Source: Anthoceros angustus
Taxonomy: Eukaryota > Streptophyta > Anthocerotopsida > Anthocerotales > Anthocerotaceae
Assembly (NCBI GenBank): GCA_010909165.1
Contig: VJWM01000119.1
Span: forward strand, 744,001-808,000
Direction of reading: 5' to 3'
DNA length: 64,000 bases
Shown here: positions 21,206 to 31,865 of the stretch, piece by piece
Position numbering within the stretch: the first letter of the stretch is position 1
Layout: each line of letters opens with the position of its first letter
Notes under the pieces: model-generated
What the model saw: the letters and a program-made list of their open reading frames with translations, nothing else
Databases searched by the model: none
What the model was told of the DNA's origin: nothing
Translations under genes and position numbers: made by a program

Positions 21206-24139
21206 AAGAGCTTCCGTTCACCTGGGTTCCGGGGTAAGGGATCCGGCCAGGTTCTCTGGTTAAACAGCTTGTTCGAGCCAGCTTGGGTTGATGAGCAGCC
21301 TGTTTGTTTGGATATGCAGATGGGTCATGGCGCATCTCCTTCCAAGTCGAGCTCTTCGGACAAGCCCGAGCATGGCAGACGTGCAGGATCGAGAAGGGGC
21401 GCCGTAACGGCTGCGAGAGTGAGCACGTTATGTCAGCAGGGGAAGCTTACCGAGGCCGTGGGAGCCCTGGAATCTCTGGCGCAGACAGACAGTCCTATTT
21501 CTCAGGCTCTCTTTTACACTGTGCTGAAATTGTGTGCAGCTAAGAAGGACGTGGTTGTGGGGCGACGAGTTCATGATCTTACCGTGAAACTTGGGTACGA
21601 GTCGAATGCATACTTGGGGAACCATATCTTGCGGATGTATGCATGTGGAGGTAGGCTACAGGACGCCATGGATGTGTTCAGCAGGGTGGGCAGACCAGAT
21701 ACCTTCATGTGGTTCTCCATAATCTCTGCACATGCTAAACATGGGAGGCCTGACGAGGCCATACAACTGTACCATGAGATGCGTAGCTCAGGCGTGAAGG
21801 CGGATGCTCACGTCTTTGTTGCAGCCCTTCAAGCTTGTGCGCTTGCTGCGGACTTGGAATCTGGCAGAGACGTACACCGTGATGTGTTGCTCAGTGGCAT
21901 TCCCCCTAACTTGTTTGTTGGCAACTGCCTAGTGGACATGTATGCAAAATGTGGCAAACTGAACGATGCACGCGGGGTTTTTGACAGCTTGGCCACAAAG
22001 GATGTGGTCACATGGACGGCCCTGATAGCTGGGTATGCAAATCATGGGCTGCGCCGAGAGGCCCTTGTTCTGTATAGACAAATGGAGCAAGAAGGCCTGA
22101 TTGTGGGTAACCATGTAACTTATGCTTGCCTTCTGAAGGCCTGTGCAAGTGCCGGCGCCTTACAGCAAGGCAGGCAGCTGCACTCACAGATTGTGGAAAG
22201 AGGACAGCTAGATACCGTACTGGGCAACTGCTTGGTGGACATGTATGCAAAATGTGGTGAATTGGACGATGCACGGAGAGTTTTTGACAGCTTAGCCACA
22301 AAAAATGTGGTGACATGGACCGTCCTTATAGCTGGGTATGTAAATCATGGGCTCAGTCAAGAGGGGCTTGATCTGTATGGACAAATGGAGCAGGAGGGCC
22401 TGATTGTGGCTGACGAGATTACCTTTGCTTGCCTTCTGAAAGCCTGTGCAAGCGCTGGTGCCATACAAAAGGGCAGGCAGCTGCACTCACAGATTGTGGA
22501 AAGAGGACAGCTAGATAACATACTTGTGTGCACTTCCCTGGTGCACATGTATGCAAAGTGTGGTGAATTGGAAGATGCACGCCGGGTTTTTGATAGCTTG
22601 GCCACAAAAAATGTGGTGACATGGACGGCCCTGATTGCAGGGTATGCACAGCAAGGTCTTGGCATGGAGGCGCTTGCTCTGTATGGACAAATGGAGCAGG
22701 AGGGCCTAATTATGGCTGATGAGGTTACTGTTGCTTGCCTTCTGAAGGCCTGTGCAAGTGCTGGTGCCTTACAGCAGGGCAAGCAGCTGCACTCACAGAT
22801 TGTGGATAGAGGACAGCTAGACAACGTAGTGTTGGGCAATTGCCTGGTGGACATGTATGCAAAATGTGGCCAACTGGAAGCTGCATGTGAGGTTTTTGAC
22901 AGCTTGTCCACAAAGAATGTGGTGACATGGACGGCCCTTATAGCTGGGTATGCTAATCATGGGCTTGGTCAAGAGGCTCTTGTTCTGTTCAGACGAATGG
23001 AGCAGGACGGCCTGATTGTGGCTGATGAGGTTACGTTTGCTTGCCTTCTGAAGGCCTGTGCAAGCGCTGGTGCCTTACAGAAGGGTCGGCAGCTGCACTC
23101 ACAGCTTGTGGACAGAGGGCAGCTGAATAACATACTTGTGGGCACTTGTCTAGTGGACATGTATGCGAAGTGTGGCGAACTGGAAGATGCACGCCGGGTT
23201 TTTGACAGCTTGCCCAGAAAAGATGTGGTGGCATGGAATGCCCTCATAGCTGGGTGTGGTACTTGTGATGAAGGTCACAACGCACTAGCTTGTTTTGAGG
23301 AGATGTTAGTGGCCGGTGTTAAGCCTGATGATGCTACTTTTACTTGCCTTCTAGTAGCCTGCAGTCATGAGGGACTGGTGAGTGAGGGTCGCAAGCACTT
23401 TGATTCCATGGTGAAAAAGCATGGTATCAAACCTACTATTGAGCATTACAATTGCATGATTGATCTTCTTGGGCGTGCAGGTCATTTAGATGAGGCAGAG
23501 AACATGTTGTTATCATGTGAGAGCCAAAGCAATGTTGTGGGGTTGACATCTTTGCTGAATGCATGTAAAATTCACGGGGATATAGAGAGGGCGACTTGGT
23601 GTTTTGAATGTCTCGTTAGACTAGAGCCTCAGAGGGCAGCTGCATATGTGCTCCTGGCGAATGCCTATGCAGATGCAGGTAGGTGGACCGATGTGGAGAG
23701 GATAGAAAGACTGAGAATAGTAGCAGGAGCTAACAAGAAACCTGCAGTGGCGGGCATTGAGGTGAAGGAGCAGGTACATACATTTGTCGTGGGGGAAAAC
23801 AGAGATGATATTGCGTCCAAGGTAGAGAGCATGAATGCACGTGTGAAGCAGGAAGGGGACCATGTACCACAGACAAAGTTGGTGTTGAAGCCACTGTCGG
23901 AGAAGGAAAAGGAAGATGTGCTTTGCGGGCATGCTGAGAAGCTAGCCCTGGCGTTTGGTCTCTTGAACACTCCGAGTGGCACACCCCTGATGGTGACGAA
24001 GAATCTGCGGATGTGCAGTGACTGCCACAGTTCCACGGAGATTATGTCAAGGGTTGAAGAAAGAGACATCGTTGTCCGGGATGGCTACCGTGTGCATCGA
24101 TTCACAGCTGGTTGTTGCAGTTGTAAAGGTCGACCGTGA
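21002..24139 (+). CDS. PPR protein, PLS class with GRP-type DYW domain (RNA editing factor), intact
   Basis: An intronless frame of 1045 residues starts at MATVWPPDSLW; the bases before the ATG (gcctgtaag) match the paralogues. Order: R/S-rich targeting-like leader (to about 150), first S/P/L set, P-L-S triplets of about 101 residues, E region (HYNCMIDLLGRAGHLDEAE), DYW domain from about 911. Zinc and catalytic residues are present: HAE at 977-979, C1005, C1008, H1032, C1038 and C1041. The end is KGRP in place of DYW, and the PG box is KKPAVAGIEV. Residues 5 and last of successive S and P repeats are ND, FD, ND, TN, NN, TD, TN, TD, NN, TD, TD, ND, which the PPR code reads as U-x-x-U-A-x-C-G-x-A-G-x-C-G-x-G-U. 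The likely role is a site-specific organelle RNA editor, probably U-to-C by its terminal variant (inference). Confidence 0.92.
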   Translation: MATVWPPDSLWTQQIGGCVGISEGALAHPTSDKQASRCSSVRNVALPRKWRAVGPLDPVMRWDNRRGEKSFRSPGFRGKGSGQVLWLNSLFEPAWVDEQPVCLDMQMGHGASPSKSSSSDKPEHGRRAGSRRGAVTAARVSTLCQQGKLTEAVGALESLAQTDSPISQALFYTVLKLCAAKKDVVVGRRVHDLTVKLGYESNAYLGNHILRMYACGGRLQDAMDVFSRVGRPDTFMWFSIISAHAKHGRPDEAIQLYHEMRSSGVKADAHVFVAALQACALAADLESGRDVHRDVLLSGIPPNLFVGNCLVDMYAKCGKLNDARGVFDSLATKDVVTWTALIAGYANHGLRREALVLYRQMEQEGLIVGNHVTYACLLKACASAGALQQGRQLHSQIVERGQLDTVLGNCLVDMYAKCGELDDARRVFDSLATKNVVTWTVLIAGYVNHGLSQEGLDLYGQMEQEGLIVADEITFACLLKACASAGAIQKGRQLHSQIVERGQLDNILVCTSLVHMYAKCGELEDARRVFDSLATKNVVTWTALIAGYAQQGLGMEALALYGQMEQEGLIMADEVTVACLLKACASAGALQQGKQLHSQIVDRGQLDNVVLGNCLVDMYAKCGQLEAACEVFDSLSTKNVVTWTALIAGYANHGLGQEALVLFRRMEQDGLIVADEVTFACLLKACASAGALQKGRQLHSQLVDRGQLNNILVGTCLVDMYAKCGELEDARRVFDSLPRKDVVAWNALIAGCGTCDEGHNALACFEEMLVAGVKPDDATFTCLLVACSHEGLVSEGRKHFDSMVKKHGIKPTIEHYNCMIDLLGRAGHLDEAENMLLSCESQSNVVGLTSLLNACKIHGDIERATWCFECLVRLEPQRAAAYVLLANAYADAGRWTDVERIERLRIVAGANKKPAVAGIEVKEQVHTFVVGENRDDIASKVESMNARVKQEGDHVPQTKLVLKPLSEKEKEDVLCGHAEKLALAFGLLNTPSGTPLMVTKNLRMCSDCHSSTEIMSRVEERDIVVRDGYRVHRFTAGCCSCKGRP

Positions 24140-24332
24140 GAAACAAGATGGGATACCCAGTGCTCAGCAGGTGAAAACGCTTACCTGGTGCAACTTCCAT
24201 GGGTTCATCATTCCCTTCCACATTTTTCTGAAGACGAAGTTGAGGGTTCGTTTGTGCCGACACGTCGACACCAACAAAGCTAACATGCCTTCAAGGTTGC
24301 TTTACCATCTGAGAGAGGATGAGGGGCCAAGG

Positions 24333-24520
24333 CCACAATAGGGAGCTTTCCTGCCATAGCTTGGCAATGGGAACAAAGGGCCCTGGCTACAACATTGCTT
24401 TGGCAGGAGAAGGCGTGTGAAGGCTCCCCTATTGTGGGAGGAAGGCAGGACCTGCGTTCCTCCCACAATAAGGGAGCCTTCCTGCCATAGGAAGGGGACG
24501 AAGGGCCCTGGCTACAACAT
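24333..24520. repeat. Direct repeat containing a strong hairpin
   Basis: Two related segments (about 24333-24400 and 24463-24520) share cacaata-ggagc-ttcctgccatag and aagggccctggctacaacat. Between and overlapping them, 24422-24443 and 24457-24478 form 22-nt inverted arms with one mismatch. The 13-base spacer is itself nearly self-complementary (gcagg-a-cctgc). The foldback spans 57 nt. It may be a MITE remnant, a small-RNA precursor or part of the PPR 3' region. Confidence 0.6.
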
Positions 24521-24794
24521 CTCCAACACAGTCTACATACATATCTTTCATCATCTCAAGAATTCCAAACTTCCTAACTGGGGGGCCGATTGTAGTTGCG
24601 TAGGAATCAAAAGGCCCATCACGACACGCCCGTCCTTCGTGGACTTCAATAGGCTTGTCTGTTTGTTGCTGTCTGTAGCGTAGCCAACGCAAGAACGTGG
24701 CGGGCGAGAACTGTTGACCGAACAACAAGTCCACCAAGCATCTTCACCACTCGCTCTTTATTGATCCATCCGGTTCTGCGAGACGACAGACGAC

Positions 24795-24960
24795 GGGGGC
24801 ATCTCTCATAGCGCAGGCGGGGGGAATCTCTCAAAAGTGTACTTTGTACTGACTCCTGACGCTCGCCGTGCGGATGCGGGGGCATCTCTCGTCGCGGAGG
24901 CGGGGGCATCTCTCACAGTGTACTTCGTGGTGACTTATAACGCTCGCCGTGCGGATGTGG
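24795..24960. repeat. 83-bp tandem duplication upstream of the P450 gene
   Basis: Two imperfect units at 24795-24877 and 24878-24960 share gggggcatctctc and gacgctcgccgtgcggatg or a close variant. They lie about 160 bp upstream of the P450 start codon, so they are in its promoter or 5' UTR. Confidence 0.7.
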
Positions 24961-25118
24961 CCTTCAGGAGGTGAATCGAATGGGTACTCCAATCTGCATT
25001 CTGCAGCCTCGAGCTCGGGGCCAATCCGGTTACACATTTCACGAGGTGAAGTGAATGCAAGATGTTCCACGACTGGTTTTGATGTAAGAGCCTGATTGTA
25101 AGGCTTGATTGAGTAAGC

Positions 25119-26967
25119 ATGGCAGCGGCAGCGGCAGCGGTGGGGCCAAATTATGCACACAGTCAGGCGCCGGGGTCGGGGCCGGCTTTGATTGTGGCGG
25201 CAGCCTTGGTGGGATTGCTGTCCGTGGCGCTCTACACAGCAAGGAGACGGACGGGAAGGGATGCTGGACGATTGAAGCTCCCTCCGGGGCCTCGGAATCT
25301 TCCAATCATCGGATCAATGCACCTGCTTTCCGACCCCCTGACTCTGGCTTTCGAGGATCTGTCCCGGAAGCACGGCCCGCTCATGTATATGCGGCTGGGC
25401 GCCACGGACTGCATCGTCGTGTCCGATGCCGACACAGCCAAGGCCTTCACCACCACACACGACGCGCAGTTCGCGTCCAGGCCGTACACCACCGTGGGAA
25501 AAGTTGCCGGCTTCGACTTCAACAATGTGGCCACCGCGCCGCAGAGCCCGCGCCTGCAGCGGCTGCGGAAGCTCATTGTCATGGAGCTAATGTCCGCGGA
25601 GAGACTCGCTAGCTTCGACAACATTCTGGCGGAAGAGATTGCTGCGTGTGTCACCAGGATGTGGGACATGCACACCGATTCTGAACGGGTTGCGTTCCGG
25701 CGGGAGCTGAAGGTTTGCACGGCCAAGATCATCTACCGTATCTTGTTCGGGGTGCAGTCTGATGTGGCGGGGGAAAGGATAGAGGCCTACGGCGAGGCCA
25801 TGGAAGGCATCAACAAGACCGCCGGAAAGCTGGACCCCGGCCAATTCTTCCCTGCTGTTCGGTGGATGGATTTGAGGGGAGTGGAGCGTGACTTGAAGGA
25901 GGACATGCGTGTGGTTCAGGGCTTCCTCCAGGCTGCGATTGATGACAGACGCGCCACTGCCACTGCCGACAGGCAGCGCACCATTGCTGACATTTTGCTG
26001 TCGCAGAATCAGGCGGGCCAAATCTCGGGGCTCGAGCTCATGGCTGTCATTTTCGTTAAGTATCCCTCTGGATCCGGAACCGTGACATTCGCAAAACTGG
26101 TGTCTGGTGTTGCAGTAGCTGAATGCGTGAACTTCGAACTCACCAATGTTTGATTTGAGCTGCTCGCGGTTGCAGGACATCTACGCTGGTTCGGTGGAGT
26201 CTACGTCTGCAGCCGTGGAGTGGGGGATCGCGGCGCTGCTCAACAGCCCGCACCTGCTCAAGCGAGCCCGCCAAGAATTAGACTGTGCGGTTGGGAAACA
26301 CCGTCGTGTTGAAGAGAGCGACATCGCCAATCTCCCCTTCCTGCAGGCAAGTCACCACTGTCTCACATGGACTACATGGATCCCCGCTTCACATAACATT
26401 TTCATGGCACTCTTGCAAGTCGCCACCCTTTAGCAAGTTCACCATCCGATTAGGGTTTACCTGGCCTCTGATGATTCACAGGCAGTCGTGAAGGAGACTC
26501 TGCGTTTGTACCCTCCTTTTCCTGTCACCTTCCCGCACTACAACGAAGAGGCAGCGGAGGTGAAAGGCTATTACATCCCGGCCAAGAGCGCCGTCTTCTT
26601 CAACCTCCCCGTCATCGGTAGGGACCCCCGGAAATGGGAGCGACCGGACGAGTTCGACCCCGACCGCTTTCTCAACACCAACATCAACGTGCTGGGAGCA
26701 CACCACCAGGTGATCCCATTTGGGGCGGGGAGAAGGATGTGTCCTGGGGCCGCCTTGGGAATAGCCACCACTGTGAGAGCTTTGGCCAGCATCTTGCACG
26801 CGCTGGACTTTCAGCTGGTAGGAGATGATGGCATCATTCAAGCTGCTGGAACGCAGGCGCAAGGGACCATTGACATGACCGTTGCAACGGGGCTGGGAGG
26901 GTACATGAGGACGCCAGTGCCTGCAGTGCCACTTCCCAGGCTTCCCGTCAACGTGTACCGCACCTGA
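25119..26967 (+). CDS. Cytochrome P450, A-type (71 clan-like), three exons
   Basis: Exons 25119-26054, 26176-26346 and 26482-26967 join in frame to 530 residues. The first intron is GT-AG and the second is GC-AG (cag|GCAAGT). Features in order: a membrane anchor at about 22-42, a proline hinge (PPGPRNLPIIG), an I-helix segment (YAGSVESTS), the K-helix ExxR (KETLR), the PERF region (FDPDRF) and the heme loop FGAGRRMCPG with its cysteine ligand. It is an ER-bound, NADPH-reductase-dependent monooxygenase. The substrate cannot be told from sequence; the 71 clan is used in phenylpropanoid, terpenoid and amino-acid-derived pathways. The usual C-helix WxxxR reads LQRLR, so Trp is replaced by Leu. 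Length is normal for a plant microsomal P450. Confidence 0.92.
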
Positions 26968-27051
26968 CACCTACGCCACCCCAAGAGGATCCATCCACAG
27001 CTTCATCCTGCTATCTTCGCTGTCTTCCATGATGAAAACAAATTGAGTTGC

Positions 27052-27175
27052 GGGAGGATGCAAGAGGGACCGATGGCGGGAGGATGCAAGAAGGACCGAT
27101 GGCGGGAGGATGCAAGAGGGACCGAAGGCGGGAGATGTAGGAGGATGCAGAGAGGGAGCGATGGCGGATGCGGGA
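27052..27175. repeat. 26-bp minisatellite
   Basis: Units starting gggaggatgcaaga lie at 27052, 27078 and 27104, with a fourth starting at 27130, and decay after about 27155. They lie 85 bp after the P450 stop codon, probably in its 3' UTR or flank. Confidence 0.85.
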
Positions 27176-27179
27176 GTAG

Positions 27180-28095
27180 GCGGAAATATGAGTCATCATT
27201 CATCGGATGTGGGTTCATGCGCATGAAAAAATTGAAGTGGAAGTTTGAAGTGTTGGAATTCAGTGTGGTTAGGCTTGTGGCTTTACGATTTACTTATTTC
27301 ATACCTTATATTTTTTATTATATATTACGATGTAATTTTTCATACTGTAAGGGGTTGGTAGGGGTATTTTTATTATACTTAAATTATATTATTTACATGA
27401 TATATATTATATATAATATAGGTAAAATATATAAAATACCAAGATTTGAAGTAAATCTATATAATATATTAGTAGTATGTAATTTATATATATAATACTA
27501 TAATTTCAAATAAATATGTATGAAATGAAGGTACATTCTCCTTCTTCATTGGATGCAAACTCTCTTTCTTCATTGTCCTCCATTTCACTATTGTGAACAT
27601 CTTCCATGCCACTTTTTTCAACCATTTGTACAAGTTCAAGACTTTCTAAGTACGCTATCCAATTCTCCCAATGTGTTGCTTCAATAGTAGCATTGTGTTG
27701 TTTTAATACTCTACTGTTATAATAGCCATAAACAAGCATACCAACCCTGTGCATTGTAGTTCTTGCATTATTATCACACTAGACATATTTCCATGCGCTT
27801 GTCTCGCTGTGGTTGCATAGCTGTCGTGGCCAACACACAAAATGGTTACAAGGGCAGGTGGCGTCTCAATTGCCTGCCCATCCTACGTATACTAGCTACA
27901 ACAATCTGCTCCCACCAACCTACATCTCGAACAGGTTAAACAAGCTTCTCGAATTCACTCCTGCCAATCACGAATGAGCTCAATCACGGATCTCACAAGT
28001 GTAACGAACGTGGTTATGGGACTTGAATGGTTGCCAAAGCTCCACGGCCTTATTACATAGCAGACATCAAAACAATCCACTTATTTGTGCTTCTA
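27180..28095. other. AT-rich spacer with one short unassigned ORF
   Basis: The region 27230-27520 is strongly AT-rich. A minus-strand frame at 27754-27506 (82 residues, MHRVGMLVYGYYNSRVL, acidic C-terminus) has protein-like composition, but no family is recognised. It may be a transposon relic. Confidence 0.35.
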
Positions 28096-28630
28096 ACAGC
28101 CTTTTTGTCCTATCCTCGCTCTGCCAGCCTTTTTGTCCTATCCTCGCTCTGCCAGCCTTTTTGTCCTATCCTCGCTCTGCCTGTCAACGTTGCCCTACCG
28201 TCGATCCAGTCGCATTTGAATCACTGCATTGCGTGTAGGCCGTTGAATCGGTCCGTTATGTTGCCGTTTTTCAAGGGTCGGGCCCCTTTCATGTCTACCT
28301 ATTTTGTGTATCGCTATGTCTATCCCTAAACACACGGACCATGACTATGTATCCATGCCCGAGCATATGCATACACAATCATGTACTGTCATCAACATCA
28401 GTTCGGCAATCCTATGTTGCCAAGTCCAGTGACTTACCATATACGAGTTCTATCTACCTATCTTGCCTATACACAGCCGATGCTACTAATCCATTCCGCT
28501 ACACACATGGTGTCATGACAACTGTCGCGCCGTGGTTGCATAGCTCCCGTGGCCAACACACAAAATGGTTACAAGGGCAGGTGGCGTTCTAGCTTCCTGC
28601 CCATCCTACATATATTAGCCGCAACAATTG
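27806..28630. repeat. Direct repeat pair of about 105 bp, 720 bp apart
   Basis: The segment at 27806-27915 (containing gtggccaacacacaaaatgg and ttacaagggcaggtggcg) recurs at 28526-28630. The arrangement resembles a small element with terminal direct repeats, but no ends or coding region can be defined. Between them, 28098-28181 is three exact or near-exact 28-bp units (agcctttttgtcctatcctc gctctgcc). Confidence 0.6.
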
Positions 28631-30038
28631 ATGAAAGACCACATTATTTAGGGCACTATTAATGAATCCCTAGAATTAATAATTAGTTAATTCTTAGGGC
28701 AATAAGTAGTTGCTTAGGTAGTTACTTATTTAAACAAGGTCTCCTAAGAAGTGGAGACAGGCTCCACTTTTTAGAGACCGAGGTCGTTTAGGCCAAATGT
28801 GACCTCTAAAATGAAAACGAAACCCTCTTTTAAGGGGTTTGCCCCCAAACAAGACCCAAAAACATACTCTTCGGTGGGCCCACCTTTATGAAGAGCACCT
28901 TTTACTGGTTCCTCATGCCAACGGACCCTGCTCGAAGCTGCTTGGGATTGAACCTGGTTGTGGAATATGAAAGTTTGGGCACTCCTACTTTTTGGATCAA
29001 AAAGGATCAAACTAGAGCAAAACTAGAGCAGAGCTGAAGCGAACGGGAGAGAATTGAAGTGAAGTGGAAGAGAATTGTCAAGATCTTGAGGCAATTTGTT
29101 GGAGAATGAGGAGTAGAGGGTGAAGGCAATTAAGCCAAGGAAGTAGCTTGAGGTTGCTGCACAAGCAGCTGATAGGCTTGCAGAGGCAAAGGCACGATTA
29201 TTGGGGACCACCACCAAGTTTGAGGGAAGGCAAAGTAATTTGCCACATGTGTGGAAGAAGTGAGACATGGGCAGTGATCATATTGCTGAGATTTTGCAAG
29301 AAGGAGGACTGCTAGGTAGAGATGTGTGGCAAGGGTTGCTGCAGGAAGATGGGCCAAGTGCCCGTAATGGTGGAATTGTGCAGGATCTGCTGCGGGGCTC
29401 TAGGTTGGGAGCTCGATGCGAGAGAGGAGCAGCAATCGGTGCAAGGATGGGAGCGAGGAGCTCATGTTCAGGGTGAGCAGCCACAAGGGTTGCAAGAGGA
29501 GGCCATGGCGGTGCGAGGCACATGGAAGTGCTCTTAATGGAGTCACGATGGGAGGATGGCATGATAGGGCCGTGTGTTGAACTAGGAAAGGCCATGGTAG
29601 GGCACTCACGGCAGTGCTGAATTTGTAGCTGGGCTGCAAGATGGAGGTGTGGCCAAACCATAGAAGGCGGTGTGGCCGCAACATGGTGAAGGGATCACAA
29701 CGGGCGTGCATCATGACGGCGGAATTTGCGGTGCAAGTCAAAGTGAAGGGAGGCCGTTGTGGTGGCCGTGAGGAGAAATGGGTAGCAAGGAGGGTTGATA
29801 CGAGATGTTGTTGAGGTGTGAGGAGTTCACCGGGGAATAAATCCAGTTTATTCAGGTTGAGTGTTGTGTAGCCATTTTGGTGTGTTGGATAGTGAAGTGT
29901 AAGAACTCCAAAGTCAAGCGCCCCTAGGGGCGGATAAGTACTGAGATGGGGGCCTTTTGTGTGAGGTGTTATATTTGCAGAAGTCGCATGAGAGCTAATT
30001 GGGAGAGTGTTTGGGTGGTGCACCCTACGCGGAGTAGG

Positions 30039-30194
30039 TGTAGGGTGGCAGTGGACGTAGGGCATGGCACTCCCTACTGTAGGGAGGGAGATAGCTGGCC
30101 CTACGAGAATGGAGAAGGTGTAGGGTGGTAGTGGACGTAGGGCATGGCACTCCCTACTGTAGGGAGGGAGGTGCACCCTACGCGGAGCAGGTGT
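30039..30194. repeat. 78-bp tandem duplication with GTAGGG/CCCTAC motifs
   Basis: The unit at 30039-30116 is repeated at 30117-30194 (gtgtagggtgg-agtggacgt, then ctccctactgtagggaggga). It lies within the left LTR-like flank. Confidence 0.7.
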
Positions 30195-30744
30195 AGGGCG
30201 GAGGGTCCCGGACAGGTTAAGGTAGTACGTAGGGTAACAAGGGTGACCCTACATAGGTAGGGCAGGGGTCCCTACATGTATGTATGTGGGTAGGACGGTG
30301 CGTGTCCATAAGTAGGGGATATGTGGGTAGGACAGTGCGTGTCCCTCATCAGACAACTGACTTGAAACTGCTGGGACGTGCCAAGTGTTTTTTGTTTTTT
30401 TTGGGATCTGTGGTGTGAAAATAAGTCGGGTTGGTAGTAGGCAGAGGTATTTATAGAAGAAATGCCCTTGGCCTATGGATTCTTTTCTTGTTTTGATTTT
30501 TAAGTTAGAAAATAAATGGTCCGGGAATTTGGTGTTCCTTGGCCCATGGACTCGGAATGTTCCCTAAAAAAAGTCTATATATGTGAGATAGGGGGTTGGA
30601 ATAATTAGAGTGTGATAGGTCTATAAGTTGGGGTCGACCGACGCGGCGGTAGCTGAATGAGTGTGGGGTTGTGGATTGGGATGTGGGAAGCGGTCGTAGA
30701 GGTCGAACAGGAGTAGGGGAACCTGGGAAACTTAACCCTAGGGA

Positions 30745-31383
30745 ATGACAGAATCCCGTTCAAACAACGGAGCGCAACGGCGGCTGGACGGGAGCGAGCA
30801 GCGGAGCGCGACGACGGCTGAAGCGCGACGAAGTCGAGGAGCTGTGTCTGGGGGGCACTGCGATCAGCAGGAGGGCGCGAGGCGCAACGACGAAGGGAAG
30901 GAGCTCCGAACCCCCGTCAGCGACATCGCGAGGCGCGACGCAGGAGGAGGAAGGCGCGATGACAGCGCCCTTGCCGAGGAGGTAGGAACTCGAGACCGAC
31001 CCCGTGAAATTCGCAGCGAGGTGGCGTTGGTTTGTGGCGCGAGACCAGAAGACCGTGAGAGGGATGGCGCCCAAGGTCACCACCGAAATTGTGCTTGCCC
31101 AATGGCCGAACATGGATCATTGGAAAGTTCGAGCTGGGAGCGTGAAGGAGTCAAGCCGGGTTTCATGGAAGAGCGGTGGAATTACATGAACTGGACTGTG
31201 CAGAGTGCGCACACCAAGGACAAACACCAAAGGGGATTTAGAGCGAAGCCGCAGGATTGGGACCGGAGTGTTAGAGGGTGTATGGGCGAAGGAGGAGGGA
31301 TGGAGCCGCCCAGAAAAGAAGCACGGCAAGAAAAGCAGCACCGCCCGTTAAAGCGGGCGATCATGAACCCAACGGCCGGTTGA
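30745..31383 (+). CDS. ORF of 212 residues, possible gag remnant
   Basis: It starts MTESRSNNGAQRRLDG about 730 bp after the left LTR-like segment. It is highly charged (R, E, D, G) and low in hydrophobic residues until about 150. A second plus-strand frame (31004-31189) overlaps it and contains MAPKVTTEIVLAQWPNMDHW, which looks more like folded protein. Position alone suggests gag. No zinc knuckle is seen. Confidence is low. Confidence 0.25.
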   Translation: MTESRSNNGAQRRLDGSEQRSATTAEARRSRGAVSGGHCDQQEGARRNDEGKELRTPVSDIARRDAGGGRRDDSALAEEVGTRDRPREIRSEVALVCGARPEDRERDGAQGHHRNCACPMAEHGSLESSSWEREGVKPGFMEERWNYMNWTVQSAHTKDKHQRGFRAKPQDWDRSVRGCMGEGGGMEPPRKEARQEKQHRPLKRAIMNPTAG

Positions 31384-31865
31384 CGAGGGATTTGGCAAAA
31401 GCAGCTTGATGGGTCCGCCAGTGGCTCCTATGTTTCGCAGACAAGAAGTGTGATTATTTGTCCGACCACTTGCCGCCTTCATGAAGTGGTCAAGGGGCTA
31501 AGATCGATTAGCGAATTCTCTTGACAAGTTGTGTGAAGAGAGGTTGAACTTGATTTCCTCCGCCTCGGCCTCTCTAATCTCACCATTTCGGTCCATCTTT
31601 ATGTTTACGCTAACTGCCCCGCTGAGGTGGAGATTGTAGCCTCCTCCACATGTGGAAGCCGGTTAGGGAGGTGAAATGGAAGGCGGAGGAGCCCAAGGAG
31701 GAAAAATCGGATAGCCGGGAGTCGGGCGCTGCCTGAGGAGGAGAAGGAAATTCCCACCAAAGAAAAGGAGGAAGACCGGGGTGAAAGGCGGGCATCAAAA
31801 AGGTGAAGGCGGATGCGCTGGCCACTGTGTCGAAAACGCGGCTAAAATGAAAGCCAAACGGCAGC

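Noticed and set aside
25232-26970. Antisense ORFs across the P450 gene (25232-25732, 25587-26180, 26476-26970)
   Set aside because: GC-rich third positions of the sense gene leave the antisense frames open; no domain is seen in them.
29400-30176. Minus-strand ORF of 258 codons rich in P, H, T and S
   Set aside because: It lies over the LTR-like segment and its tandem repeat; the composition reflects G/T-rich non-coding DNA.
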